A stretch of DNA of 64,000 nucleotides from Clostridia bacterium (lineage in GTDB: Bacteria; Bacillota; Clostridia; Oscillospirales; Acutalibacteraceae). Shown piece after piece: positions 9,002 to 17,018 of the stretch; position 1 is the stretch's first letter; every line of letters begins with the position of its first letter. Under the pieces are notes generated by a model. The model saw only the letters and a list, made by a program, of their open reading frames with translations. It did not search any database and was not told the DNA's origin. Both the position numbers and the translations under genes were made by a program. The stretch covers positions 29,995-93,994 of the forward strand of contig JAFYVE010000006.1 of assembly GCA_017549285.1 (NCBI GenBank), given 5' to 3'.

Positions 9002-9030
9002 TTGCAATATTTTTTAACTTATCGTACAAT
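9002..9030 (+). promoter_or_regulatory. Promoter for the DUF4965 gene
   Basis: TTGCAA (9002-9007), 17-bp spacer, TACAAT (9025-9030), 32 bp ahead of the start codon. It is divergent from the GH116 promoter. Confidence 0.65.
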
Positions 9031-9061
9031 TAGAAAAAAGAAAATTAAAGGAATGATTTCT

Positions 9062-10921
9062 ATGAATATGCGTATGCCTCTTATACCGCTTATTACGGTT
9101 GACCCGTATTTTTCGGTATGGACAGAAAATATGACAAAGAAAACTCCCGTACACTGGACACACAGCGATAATACAATGCTCGGCACTGTCCTTGTTGACG
9201 GTGAAAAATACCGTTTCCTCGGTGACAGCGACGACAAGGCACTTGATGTTGTTTCAGTTGACTGTGATACATTCTCAACTGTTGCAGTTTATGAGGGTGC
9301 AGGTATAAGACTTACTGCAAAATTTACTTCCCCTATGCTCGTGACTGACCTTTATTATGCATCACGTCCGGTTTCATACCTTAAACTTTCTTATGAGGCG
9401 CTTGACGGCAAGGAACACCTCGTTTCTGCAAAGATTTCAGTCAGCGAAGAGCTTGTCCTCAACAAAAAAGGTGAGGGCAGAGCGTGGTCAGAGTCTGTTT
9501 CAACAGATGAACTCACATGGGCAAGAATGGGTAAAGGCAATCAGAAAATCCTGTGGAGAAGCGGCGATGATGTCCGTATTGACTGGGGTTATTTCTACCT
9601 TGCAGTCAAGGGTGAAGCCGTAACAGGTAACGAAGTGCTTGAAGACGACCTTTATGCAGTTTTCGCAGAAACAGAGCTTGATACAGATAAACTCTTTATG
9701 TTTGCTTATGATGATATTGACAGTATGGTTTACTTCAACGAAAATCTGAAAGCATACTGGAATAACGACGGAAAGACAATCGAAGAAGCAATCCTCGAAG
9801 CAAGTGAAGATTATGATTCAATCGTTGCAAGATGTGAAGAATTTTCACAGAAACTGTGTGCCGAAGCCACAGAAAAGGGCGGCGAAAAGTATGCAGAGAT
9901 GCTTATGCTTGCTTACAGACAGGTTATGGCTGCTCACAAGCTTGTTGTTGACAAAGAGGGGAATAACCTCTATATTTCAAAAGAATGTTTCTCAAACGGC
10001 TGTGCAGCAACTGTGGACGTTACATATCCCAGTGCTCCTATGTATCTTCTTTACAATACAGAGCTTCTCAAGGGTATGCTCAGACCTGTTTTCCGTTATG
10101 CTGCAACACCCGAATGGACATTTGACTTTGCACCTCACGATGTCGGTCAGTATCCTCTTGTAAACGGTCAGGTTTACGGTCAGAATAAGCTTAAATATCA
10201 GATGCCCGTTGAAGAATGCGGAAATATGATTATTCTTGTTTCTGCAATCTGTGAAAAGGACAATGATTATTCATTTGCAGAAGAAAATATGGAGCTTCTT
10301 GAAAAATGGAGCAAATACCTTGTACAGTACGGCAAGGACCCCGAGCATCAGCTGTGCACAGACGACTTTGCAGGTCATCTTTCACATAACTGCAATCTTT
10401 CACTCAAGGCGATTATGGGTATGACAGGCTTCTCAAAGATTCTTCGACACTTCGGCAGAAATGAAGAAGCAGACGAGCTTTTTGCAAAGGCTCAGGAATA
10501 TGCGGATTCATTTATCGCAAACGCAAAGAATCCCGACGGAAGTTACCGTCTTGCTTATGACAGAGAGGGTACATTCAGCCTTAAATACAATTCAATATGG
10601 GATAAAATCTGGAAGACAAATCTTCTTCCCGAAGAGTTCTTCAGCGCAGAAATTGAAAGATACAAAAAAGAGGCTCTGCCTTACGGTGTACCCCTTGATT
10701 CAAGAGAAAAATATACAAAGTCAGACTGGCTTATCTGGGCAGCCTGCCTTGCTGATAATAAGGAAGATTTTGAGTTTTTCGCATCCCTTCTCTGGAGTGC
10801 TTACAACACAATGAGAACAAGAGTGCCCATGACAGACTGGTATTATGCCGATACATCCGAAATGGTCGGTTTCAGACACAGAACAGTTCAGGGCGGTCTG
10901 TTCATAAAGCTCATGATGTGA
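9062..10921 (+). CDS. GtaA-like protein (DUF4964/DUF5127/DUF4965/DUF1793 architecture)
   Basis: The 619-residue protein begins with a DUF4964-type segment (PLIPLITVDPYFSVW). A beta-rich DUF5127 region follows, then the helical DUF4965/DUF1793 barrel (ECGNMIILVSAI; the CTDDFAGHLSHNCNLSLKAI region). The family is named after fungal glutaminase A, but many gut-bacterial members sit beside glycosidases and their true substrate is unclear. No signal peptide is seen. Start: ATG 9062, because AAAGGA lies 9 bp upstream; earlier in-frame codons lack a ribosome site. It probably leads an operon with the alpha/beta hydrolase (60-bp gap) and the HAD phosphatase. A glycan-related hydrolase role is inferred from context only. 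Confidence 0.8.
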   Translation: MNMRMPLIPLITVDPYFSVWTENMTKKTPVHWTHSDNTMLGTVLVDGEKYRFLGDSDDKALDVVSVDCDTFSTVAVYEGAGIRLTAKFTSPMLVTDLYYASRPVSYLKLSYEALDGKEHLVSAKISVSEELVLNKKGEGRAWSESVSTDELTWARMGKGNQKILWRSGDDVRIDWGYFYLAVKGEAVTGNEVLEDDLYAVFAETELDTDKLFMFAYDDIDSMVYFNENLKAYWNNDGKTIEEAILEASEDYDSIVARCEEFSQKLCAEATEKGGEKYAEMLMLAYRQVMAAHKLVVDKEGNNLYISKECFSNGCAATVDVTYPSAPMYLLYNTELLKGMLRPVFRYAATPEWTFDFAPHDVGQYPLVNGQVYGQNKLKYQMPVEECGNMIILVSAICEKDNDYSFAEENMELLEKWSKYLVQYGKDPEHQLCTDDFAGHLSHNCNLSLKAIMGMTGFSKILRHFGRNEEADELFAKAQEYADSFIANAKNPDGSYRLAYDREGTFSLKYNSIWDKIWKTNLLPEEFFSAEIERYKKEALPYGVPLDSREKYTKSDWLIWAACLADNKEDFEFFASLLWSAYNTMRTRVPMTDWYYADTSEMVGFRHRTVQGGLFIKLMM

Positions 10922-10981
10922 TAAAATTTACCGCTTGTAACGGTAATGATTGTTATGATATGATTGAAAAGGGTGGTTACT

Positions 10982-11947
10982 ATGACAAATATTGCACAGC
11001 TTGTTGATGAAAAGAATTATGCGTACGTTATGAAAAATGAAGTTGAACCATTTCTTGAGGGAATAAGAACAGACGGATATTTCAATACATTTGACGGCAA
11101 AAGAATCCATTATGAGGCACACACGGTTGAAAATGCAAGAGGTAATGTTGTTATTGTTCACGGCTTCACCGAGTTTGCCGAAAAGTTCCGTGAAATGGCT
11201 TATTACTTCGTAAAGAACGGTTTCAATGCATTTGCAATCGACAACAGAGGTCACGGTCATTCATACAGAATGGATAATGAGCTTCACACCGTTAAACTCG
11301 GTAAGTTTGCAGATTATGTTGAAGACCTTGATGTTTTTGCAAGGGAAGTTGTAAAACCATTTGCACCCGATATCCCGATGTATGCTTATTCTCATTCAAT
11401 GGGTGGCGGTATTGTTGCAAGATATATTCAGGTGCATCCTGCAATGTTTGAAAAGGCAATCCTTTCTGCTCCTATGATCTGTGCTCAGCCGGGTACCCCC
11501 GTACCTCTTGCAAAAGCCATTATGGGCATTACAGCAAACCTTGGGCTCAGAAATGTTTCCGTACCCACAATGTGCAATTTCAATCCCAATGCATCTTACA
11601 TAAACAGCTCCGACACCTGCAAGGAAAGATTTGAATATTTCCTTGAAAAAAGAAGAAATGACTCCGATTATCAGACTGCAGGTCCTTCTTTCGGTTGGGT
11701 GAATGAAGCATTGAAACTTACAAATCAGCTTCTTGATGATAAAAACTGCAGACGTGTTTCAGCTAAAGTTATCATATTCCAGCCTGAGCAGGATGCCAGA
11801 GTTATTTCATCATATCAGGATAAATTTGTTGATAAATTAAATGATGCAAGACTTGTACATATAAAGAACTCAAAGCACGAGATTTTCGGCTCAACAAACG
11901 ATGTTATGAAAATCTATCTTGAGAAGATTTTTGAATTTTTAGGCTGA
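10982..11947 (+). CDS. Alpha/beta hydrolase (monoacylglycerol lipase-like, S33 type)
   Basis: The protein has 321 residues. The N-terminal strand leads to an oxyanion motif (VVIVHGFTEF), then an FAIDNRGHGHS turn. The nucleophile elbow is SHSMGGG, where the central Ser is the nucleophile. A late Asp (EQDAR) and His (KNSKHEIF) complete a plausible triad. This is the layout of lysophospholipase/monoglyceride lipase-type serine hydrolases of the Hydrolase_4 group. No signal peptide is present. Start: ATG 10982, with AAGGG-TGG about 8 bp upstream; the longer in-frame TTG start overlaps that ribosome site. The stop overlaps the next gene's ATG by one base (TGATG), so the two are translationally coupled. 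Confidence 0.85.
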   Translation: MTNIAQLVDEKNYAYVMKNEVEPFLEGIRTDGYFNTFDGKRIHYEAHTVENARGNVVIVHGFTEFAEKFREMAYYFVKNGFNAFAIDNRGHGHSYRMDNELHTVKLGKFADYVEDLDVFAREVVKPFAPDIPMYAYSHSMGGGIVARYIQVHPAMFEKAILSAPMICAQPGTPVPLAKAIMGITANLGLRNVSVPTMCNFNPNASYINSSDTCKERFEYFLEKRRNDSDYQTAGPSFGWVNEALKLTNQLLDDKNCRRVSAKVIIFQPEQDARVISSYQDKFVDKLNDARLVHIKNSKHEIFGSTNDVMKIYLEKIFEFLG

Positions 11948-12624
11948 TGATTACTACAGTTTTTCTTGATGTTGACAATACGCTTCTTGACTTTCATTTA
12001 TGTGCTCTTGACTCCATAAAAAGAGGTTTTGACACGTGGGGAATGAATTACACAGACGAAGTGTTTTCTGTTTTCAATGAAATCAATGACAGTCTGTGGC
12101 ATAAAATCGAAAAATGCGAAATGACAAGGGATGAACTCTTTCACACCCGATGGAGCCTTATTTTTGAAAGGCTCGGCATAGAAAGGGAAGGTTATGAATT
12201 TGAAAAAATGTTCGTAAGTAATCTTGCAGAAAGTGCAATCCCCGTTGAGGGAGCAAACGACCTTGTCAGATATCTTGCATCGAAATATGACCTCTATGTC
12301 ACAAGCAATGCCATTCACAGACAGCAGATTGTAAGGCTGACTGCGGCAGGGATGTATGATTACATAAAAGAAATTTTTACATCGGAAGTTTTAGGCTTCG
12401 CAAAGCCTACAAAGGAATTTTTCGACGAATGTTTCAGAAGAATTCCCGATGTGAAAAAGGAAAATGTCATAATCATCGGAGACTCTCTGACAGCAGACAT
12501 AAAAGGCGGAGTTGATTACGGCATAAAAACATGCTGGTTCAATTTCAAGGGCGAAAAATACGATGAACGTCCCGAAGGCGACTATATTGTCGACAGACTC
12601 TGTGAAATAAAAGATATATTATAA
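11947..12624 (+). CDS. HAD-family phosphatase, YjjG/YfnB type
   Basis: The 225-residue HAD hydrolase carries motif I DVDNTLLD (catalytic Asp pair), a motif II Ser/Asn region (VTSNAIH), a conserved Lys (FAKPTKEFF) and motif IV GDSLTADIKGG. It has the alpha-helical C1 cap of the YjjG subgroup. YjjG-type enzymes are pyrimidine 5'-nucleotidases that act on non-canonical nucleotides; other members dephosphorylate sugars. Here it could remove phosphate from a sugar phosphate or act as house-cleaning. It overlaps the upstream hydrolase by one base and ends the three-gene operon at a strong terminator. Confidence 0.85.
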   Translation: MITTVFLDVDNTLLDFHLCALDSIKRGFDTWGMNYTDEVFSVFNEINDSLWHKIEKCEMTRDELFHTRWSLIFERLGIEREGYEFEKMFVSNLAESAIPVEGANDLVRYLASKYDLYVTSNAIHRQQIVRLTAAGMYDYIKEIFTSEVLGFAKPTKEFFDECFRRIPDVKKENVIIIGDSLTADIKGGVDYGIKTCWFNFKGEKYDERPEGDYIVDRLCEIKDIL

Positions 12625-12628
12625 AAAT

Positions 12629-12659
12629 AATCCGGAAAAGAGTTTTTCTTTTCCGGATT
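12629..12659. terminator. Bidirectional terminator
   Basis: The 12-bp perfect stem AATCCGGAAAAG/CTTTTCCGGATT has a 7-nt loop and T-rich flanks on both sides. It separates two convergent genes. Confidence 0.8.
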
Positions 12660-12662
12660 TGA

Positions 12663-12956
12663 TTATTTTATTTTGTTATCGTTTCTTCTGCTTTTTATTT
12701 CGTTTCGGAAACGTGTGTCGGAAATTTCCATTCCTTCAAACATACCGTCACAGTAACTTTTCTTTGAAATAAACTCAATATACTCAGTTACAAGATATGC
12801 AAGTTCTTCAAAAGCTTCACGCTGTTTTTTATCAAGCGTGCTTCTGAAGTTTATGATTTTTTTATCCAGTATTATAAGATTGTCATCATCTGCGTCACTC
12901 AGAGCTTTTAAAAATCGGGGTAAACTGCGGCTATTGATATTGTTGTTGTAATCCAT
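12663..12956 (-). CDS. Small acidic/helical hypothetical protein
   Basis: This protein of 97 residues is not recognised. It is charged and mainly helical, with no membrane segment. The C-terminal half (EAFEELAYLVTEYIEF, then YCDGMFEGMEISDTRF) has the spacing of DUF6809-type proteins such as the one at 52065-52343, but the similarity is only by eye. A GGGAG ribosome site lies 8 bp ahead of ATG 12956. Just upstream on its own strand is a hairpin with a T-run (12979-13002), and beyond that a large inverted repeat, so its expression may be conditional. Confidence 0.6.
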   Translation of the reverse strand: MDYNNNINSRSLPRFLKALSDADDDNLIILDKKIINFRSTLDKKQREAFEELAYLVTEYIEFISKKSYCDGMFEGMEISDTRFRNEIKSRRNDNKIK

Positions 12957-12978
12957 ATTTTATCTCCCAATAAAAAAA

Positions 12979-13002
12979 GGTGTACATGCAAAGCAGTACA
13001 CC
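12979..13002 (-). terminator. Terminator-like hairpin directly upstream of the 97-aa gene
   Basis: GGTGTAC/GTACACC with a 10-nt loop is followed by TTTTTTTATT on the minus strand, only about 10 bases before the ribosome site of the 12956 gene. It could end a short leader RNA or serve as an attenuator. Confidence 0.55.
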
Positions 13003-13026
13003 ATAAAAATGTATGCTTCGTATGAC

Positions 13027-13151
13027 GCCAATCACAACCTAACTTTTTACATTCAAAAAAAAGTAGAATAAAGCATACACTTTTTACAAAGAGTAAATAG
13101 TGTCTACTTTTTTTTTGAAAATGTAAAAAGATAAAATTAGTTTTGATTGGC
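13027..13151. repeat. MITE-like element with 40-50 bp imperfect terminal inverted repeats
   Basis: The left arm (13027-13067, beginning GCCAATCACAACC) and right arm (13103-13151, ending GTTTTGATTGGC) are imperfect reverse complements. They share GCCAATCA, the CTTTTTACATT block and the A-run followed by AGTAGA. The core of about 35 bp carries no gene. A further pair, GTATGCTT (13011-13018) and AAGCATAC (13071-13078), could compete with the large stem. The rest of 12957-13289 holds only the repeat fragment near 13214 and the two terminators listed. Confidence 0.65.
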
Positions 13152-13203
13152 ACCTATTAGTGTATCATTTTTTTCTTATAAAATCAAGCTTTTGTAAAAA
13201 AAC

Positions 13204-13240
13204 ATTAATGTATAGGGACCGATCCTTACACATTAATGTA
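13204..13240. repeat. Collapsed copy of the 2229-2400 repeat
   Basis: TAGGGACCGAT is joined directly to CCTTACACATTAATG. These correspond to the two outer ends of the element at 2229-2410 (TAGGGACCGAT... and ...CCCTACACATTATT), as if the interior had been lost. It is flanked by two ACATTAATGTA palindromes. Confidence 0.5.
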
Positions 13241-13252
13241 GTAATAAAATAA

Positions 13253-13280
13253 AAACGGAATGCAGTGTTGCACTCCGTTT
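13253..13280 (-). terminator. Terminator of the ATC hydrolase-family gene
   Basis: Minus-strand stem AAACGGAgTGCA/TGCAtTCCGTTT with a 4-nt loop, followed by TTATTTTATT. Confidence 0.75.
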
Positions 13281-13289
13281 AATGTTATT

Positions 13290-13775
13290 TTACTTATGAT
13301 AAATAAGGTGGCAGATATCGTCACCGTTGCCGATTGTCTTGGGAAGGTCAAGGACAGCCTTGTATTTGTCGCCGATACCTCTGTCACCGCACATTGCAAG
13401 GTCGCAGAGAACTCTGATTTCTTCGTCCGTGCATCCTGCTTTCTGCCATGCTTTTACGAGGGGGCAGTAATGGAATTTAAGTTCAAATCTGTCATCCTGA
13501 ACATCGATGATATCCATTTCAAAAACCCATTGTGCGGGTTTTGTGAAAAGCGTTTTCTTGAGTCCCTTGAGAGAATCGGTATTGCCCTTATCAACAAGAT
13601 TCTGACCGTTGAAGTGACCGCAACGTCTTATTGCATCTGCTGCAAAATCATAAGGGTCAAGACCTTTTTTCTTTGCTTCGTCTGTAAGATAGTAAAGCCA
13701 GAGAGCTCTGTGTTCAAGCTGTTCTCTTACGGCTTCGATTAATTTGTTTTTGATTTTTGCTTCGTTTTTAATCAT
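13290..13775 (-). CDS. L-2-amino-thiazoline-4-carboxylate hydrolase family protein
   Basis: The 161-residue protein matches the ATC hydrolase-like family, whose founding member opens the thiazoline ring on the route to L-cysteine. Family hallmarks are FHYCPLVKAWQKAGCT, DEEIRVLCDLAMCGDRG and the C-terminal KTIGNGDDICHLIY, with conserved Cys and His residues that may bind metal. Most family members are uncharacterised, and related domains serve other functions, so the chemistry is not certain. No signal peptide. It has its own promoter (13797-13825), a GGAGATG ribosome site and a terminator, so it is a single-gene unit. Confidence 0.8.
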   Translation of the reverse strand: MIKNEAKIKNKLIEAVREQLEHRALWLYYLTDEAKKKGLDPYDFAADAIRRCGHFNGQNLVDKGNTDSLKGLKKTLFTKPAQWVFEMDIIDVQDDRFELKFHYCPLVKAWQKAGCTDEEIRVLCDLAMCGDRGIGDKYKAVLDLPKTIGNGDDICHLIYHK

Positions 13776-13796
13776 TTTCAGTCATCTCCTGACAGT

Positions 13797-13825
13797 ATTA
13801 TATCACAGTAAAATTTTATTTTCAA
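13797..13825 (-). promoter_or_regulatory. Promoter for the ATC hydrolase-family gene
   Basis: Minus-strand TTGAAA (13820-13825), 17-bp spacer, TATAAT (13797-13802). Confidence 0.7.
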
Positions 13826-13854
13826 TTAATAAACGGGAAAATGCGATATTTTTT

Positions 13855-14592
13855 TTACAGATGTCTTATTTTTGTTTTATATTTTTCAACAAGCGCATTG
13901 TTGATTTCGTCACCGCCGTCTATATTTGACGATGCAAAATGGTCGGGGGTGAATCCCTTTTTGACGCAGATGTCAACACATTCGGCAACTATTGCATTGA
14001 GAATAATCGCACCGCATACAGTTGACGTAGGGCAGATTTTTCCGTCGATGCCGTCAATTTCAACACATGCATCTCCTGTACAGCCACCGTTGTCAAGAAC
14101 AATATCTGCAATTTCACAGAGCCTTTTTCCGCTCTTGTGACGGGAAGATCCCGAATATGTATGCTCAAGGTTTGTAAGAGCAATAACGTTCAAGCCTTTT
14201 TCTTTGCACAGAAGTGCCATATCAATAATAACACCGTTTCTGCCCGAATTTGAAATGATGACGATTGTGTCGTTTTCTTTCATATTGTAGTCACGGAAAA
14301 TTCTTTCAGCCATACCTTCTTCACGCTCGCAAAGAGTGCTTTCGGATGCAGAAATATGCAGCATAAGAGGTTCAATAAGTATGGGCTGAATATTCACAAG
14401 CCCTCCTGCTCTGTAGAAAAGTTCCTCTGAAAGCATATGAGAATGTCCTGTGCCGAAAAGATAAATCTGACGGTCGTTTATGAGTGTATCGGCAAATATT
14501 TCTGCCGTTTTAATGATTGCACCGTTTTCATCCTTTTCAATTTTTTCGATTATTTTTTTTACGTTTTCAATGTATTGAGTATATTTTTTCAT
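13855..14592 (-). CDS. SIS-domain sugar phosphate-binding protein
   Basis: The 245-residue protein is a single SIS domain (sugar isomerase fold) with an N-terminal helical segment. The phosphosugar-binding loops are FGTGHSHMLSEELFYRAGG and ISNSGRNGVIIDMA, where Ser/Thr residues grip the phosphate. It resembles the UPF0309 group and MurQ/GmhA-like proteins. The upstream, overlapping gene is a BadF-type kinase, so a phosphorylated amino sugar made by that kinase is the likely ligand. Whether it is an isomerase, etherase or sensor is not shown. TAATG overlap with the kinase indicates coupling. It is the last gene of a three-gene operon. Confidence 0.8.
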   Translation of the reverse strand: MKKYTQYIENVKKIIEKIEKDENGAIIKTAEIFADTLINDRQIYLFGTGHSHMLSEELFYRAGGLVNIQPILIEPLMLHISASESTLCEREEGMAERIFRDYNMKENDTIVIISNSGRNGVIIDMALLCKEKGLNVIALTNLEHTYSGSSRHKSGKRLCEIADIVLDNGGCTGDACVEIDGIDGKICPTSTVCGAIILNAIVAECVDICVKKGFTPDHFASSNIDGGDEINNALVEKYKTKIRHL

Positions 14593-15473
14593 TACAAACC
14601 TCTCGCAAGCTCAGCCGCAGTTTCTGCAGGTGGTGTTTCAATAAGCTTGATTTCTGTTTCCGGGAATTTATTTTTGATTGCATCTGAAAATTCTTCTCTG
14701 AAAAGGCTGTTGTGCTGAAAAACTCCGCCGTAAAGACCGAGGATATCGCATTTTTTTACTTTATTAAGAAGCATTCCGACCGTAAATGCAAATCTGTTTG
14801 CTTCATTTCTGATGATTTCTTTTACGGTTTTATCATTTTCATCAAGATGTGATGCAAAACGGGCAAGCCTGTCCTTTGTCATGTCGGAGGAATAGATAAT
14901 ATCAATAGCTTTTCTGAAATCGTCAACACCGAAAAACTTTTCCGCACTTTCAAGAAGGGGCGTTTTTTTATTTTTGTCACACATCTGACAGCAGATTTCA
15001 AGAGCCTTGACGGCAATTGAATAAGCTGAGCCTTCGTCACCGAGAATGTGTCCCCAACCGCCTGTTACATGGGGGTTTCCGTTTTCGTCTTCACCAGTTG
15101 CAATTGACCCCGTACCGCATATTGCAACACAGGGACACTTTGCATTTTTTACCGATTTAAGAGCAATATGTACATCGCTGTGCATTCTGATTTTATCTGC
15201 ATTTATTATGCCGTCGCAGAGTTTTTTTGTTGTTTCCTTGTCTGATTCACAGTCAAGTGCCGAGCAACCGATAAATGCACCCGAGAAAGAGAAAATTTCT
15301 GTTTCAGCCGTGATTTTATTCATAAGCTCAGACAGGTTTTTTCTTGCATTTTCATATCCTACGGAATAAAAATTGATTGTGGCACCCGAAACGGTTGTTA
15401 TGAGTTTGCCTTTTTCATCTGTTACAACAGCTACGGTTTTTGTGCCGCCGCCGTCAATACCGAGATAATACAT
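14592..15473 (-). CDS. BadF/BadG/BcrA/BcrD-family kinase (N-acetylglucosamine kinase-like)
   Basis: This 293-residue ASKHA-fold protein shows phosphate-1 loop GIDGGGTKT, the second phosphate loop region GTGSIATG, and the GGWGHILGDEGSAY motif. Those motifs are characteristic of the GlcNAc-kinase branch of the BadF family, which phosphorylates GlcNAc or related amino sugars with ATP. It fits the GH84 beta-N-acetylglucosaminidase and other exo-glycosidases nearby. It overlaps the ceramidase-like gene by one base at its start and the SIS gene by one base at its end, so all three should be co-translated. The substrate assignment is inference. Confidence 0.85.
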   Translation of the reverse strand: MYYLGIDGGGTKTVAVVTDEKGKLITTVSGATINFYSVGYENARKNLSELMNKITAETEIFSFSGAFIGCSALDCESDKETTKKLCDGIINADKIRMHSDVHIALKSVKNAKCPCVAICGTGSIATGEDENGNPHVTGGWGHILGDEGSAYSIAVKALEICCQMCDKNKKTPLLESAEKFFGVDDFRKAIDIIYSSDMTKDRLARFASHLDENDKTVKEIIRNEANRFAFTVGMLLNKVKKCDILGLYGGVFQHNSLFREEFSDAIKNKFPETEIKLIETPPAETAAELARGL

Positions 15474-16942
15474 TATTTTACACCTCTTATAAGGTTATGC
15501 ATCGCATCAAGAATTGTACGTGCAGTTTCCGGACCGGTTGAATTTGTTTCTTCGTAATGGTTTCTGCCGAAAACATCCTTGCCCGAATCAATGTAGGGGA
15601 GCTTATCGTTAAGGAAAAAGTCGTTGTCGGGAATAATATAACCGAGCTCGTCGTTACAAAGTCCTATTACAAAAGTGTGCTTTGCATCGGTCATATCTTT
15701 AAGGATTGTGTATTCGGCACGTTTACCCGTCGCAGACATATATTCTGTAAGGAATTCACCGTTGTAAAGCTCAGGGAAAAGCTCACCGGGAATCATAAAA
15801 ATGCCGATTTCTCCGTTTCCGAGCTCAATGTAACCCGTTTCTGAGTAAATGAAAGCTTCACTTCTCTTTGAGCTTCGGGCGATATCATTATTGAGGACCT
15901 TGAGAAGCCTTGCGAGAATAAGCACGAAGTTTGAAGCCTTTATTCTCAGAGGAACCGATTTTATGTTGATACAGCCGGGGAGTTCTTTTTCATCGGTCAT
16001 TGAGTTGACTATTTCACCGAGCATTTTTCCGAATTCTTTTGTGTAAGCTTCGCAGTCAATTGTTTCTCTGTAAACCTTTTTGATTTCTTTTGCAGAAATC
16101 ATTCCGCCGATAGCACCGTTTATGAAAACAACATCACAGTTTTCGTTATTGGCTTCAATTTCTTTAATCATATATGCAGGGAAATCAGCACTTACTGTCT
16201 TTGTGCAGCCACCGAGAAGTTCTGCGTGAGAAGCAAAATTGACAATAACGATATTTTTTTCACCATCGGATGATTCAAAACGTATTTTTGTGAGATTAGA
16301 GTCAAATGTATCGGGTGTACGGCAGTCAAACTGTAAATCTTCTGTCTGCTTTACCGAATAATAAAGTTTGCCGTCTTTTCTGTTTTCATAAGAACGGATA
16401 ATTGCATCGGCAGTTTTCTTACGGAGGGACTCCATAAACTTTTCATTTCTTCCGCAACTGAAAAGCTTTTCACCCCATAAGCCTTGTGTATCGATTGCTG
16501 AATGGGAGTGTGTTGCCGAAATATTGATTGACTTGAGACAGGGGATTTTTCTGCTTTCAATGACAAGCTTTCTTATAAGATTTATGTCGTGACGGCTTAA
16601 GCCCACAGCATCAATCACGCACATAACAACTCCGCCCGTGCCCGTGTTGTCATCAATGTAAAAGGCACGTGCATACATATCGTCAAGCACACCTTGGGCC
16701 GGGTTGTTTGAACCGTAGCCTGCTATGTAATATTTCTCTTTTGTCACATCATCGGGAGTCAGAACAGATGAAGCAAAACCGCAGGTGAATTTTTCTCCGT
16801 TACGGGATGTGAATTTACTGTCACCTGTGAGCATATATCTGTCTGCATCAGATTCTTTTGTGAAATAGCTGTCGGGCATACCCGAAATAATTGTTTTTGC
16901 AAGTGTTCCTATTGATTTTGCCGTCAATGTTCTGTATTTCAT
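15473..16942 (-). CDS. Neutral/alkaline ceramidase N-domain-like hydrolase
   Basis: This protein of 489 residues shows the neutral ceramidase-type fold: GYGSNNPAQGVLDDMYARAF, then SATHSHSAIDTQG (metal-binding His pair), NFASHAELLGG, and late FVIGLCNDELGYIIP. True ceramidases split ceramide amide bonds, but bacterial relatives in glycan loci are mostly uncharacterised and may be deacylases/deacetylases. No signal peptide, so a cytoplasmic amide hydrolase is likely. Start: ATG 16942 with AGGGAG upstream; 14 further in-frame codons upstream lack a ribosome site. First gene of the operon with the kinase and SIS protein, which hints at N-acyl amino sugar processing. Confidence 0.75.
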   Translation of the reverse strand: MKYRTLTAKSIGTLAKTIISGMPDSYFTKESDADRYMLTGDSKFTSRNGEKFTCGFASSVLTPDDVTKEKYYIAGYGSNNPAQGVLDDMYARAFYIDDNTGTGGVVMCVIDAVGLSRHDINLIRKLVIESRKIPCLKSINISATHSHSAIDTQGLWGEKLFSCGRNEKFMESLRKKTADAIIRSYENRKDGKLYYSVKQTEDLQFDCRTPDTFDSNLTKIRFESSDGEKNIVIVNFASHAELLGGCTKTVSADFPAYMIKEIEANNENCDVVFINGAIGGMISAKEIKKVYRETIDCEAYTKEFGKMLGEIVNSMTDEKELPGCINIKSVPLRIKASNFVLILARLLKVLNNDIARSSKRSEAFIYSETGYIELGNGEIGIFMIPGELFPELYNGEFLTEYMSATGKRAEYTILKDMTDAKHTFVIGLCNDELGYIIPDNDFFLNDKLPYIDSGKDVFGRNHYEETNSTGPETARTILDAMHNLIRGVK

Positions 16943-17018
16943 AATCAGTTCTCCCTTATTTGAAAAAAGCATTGATTTTTTCAAAATAATTATATATCAT
17001 ATAAAAAGGTGATTTGTT

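Noticed and set aside
12908-13153. Minus-strand frame of 81 codons across the large inverted repeat
   Set aside because: It runs through a terminator hairpin and palindromic DNA, and overlaps the better supported 97-residue gene.
13260-13742. Plus-strand frame of 160 codons opposite the ATC hydrolase-family gene
   Set aside because: It starts inside that gene's terminator and lies fully antisense to a recognisable family member.
6464-16942. Sphingolipid degradation pathway (GH116 glucosylceramidase-like plus ceramidase-like)
   Set aside because: Both proteins lack signal peptides and sit in sugar-related operons; bacterial members of these families are often not lipid enzymes.
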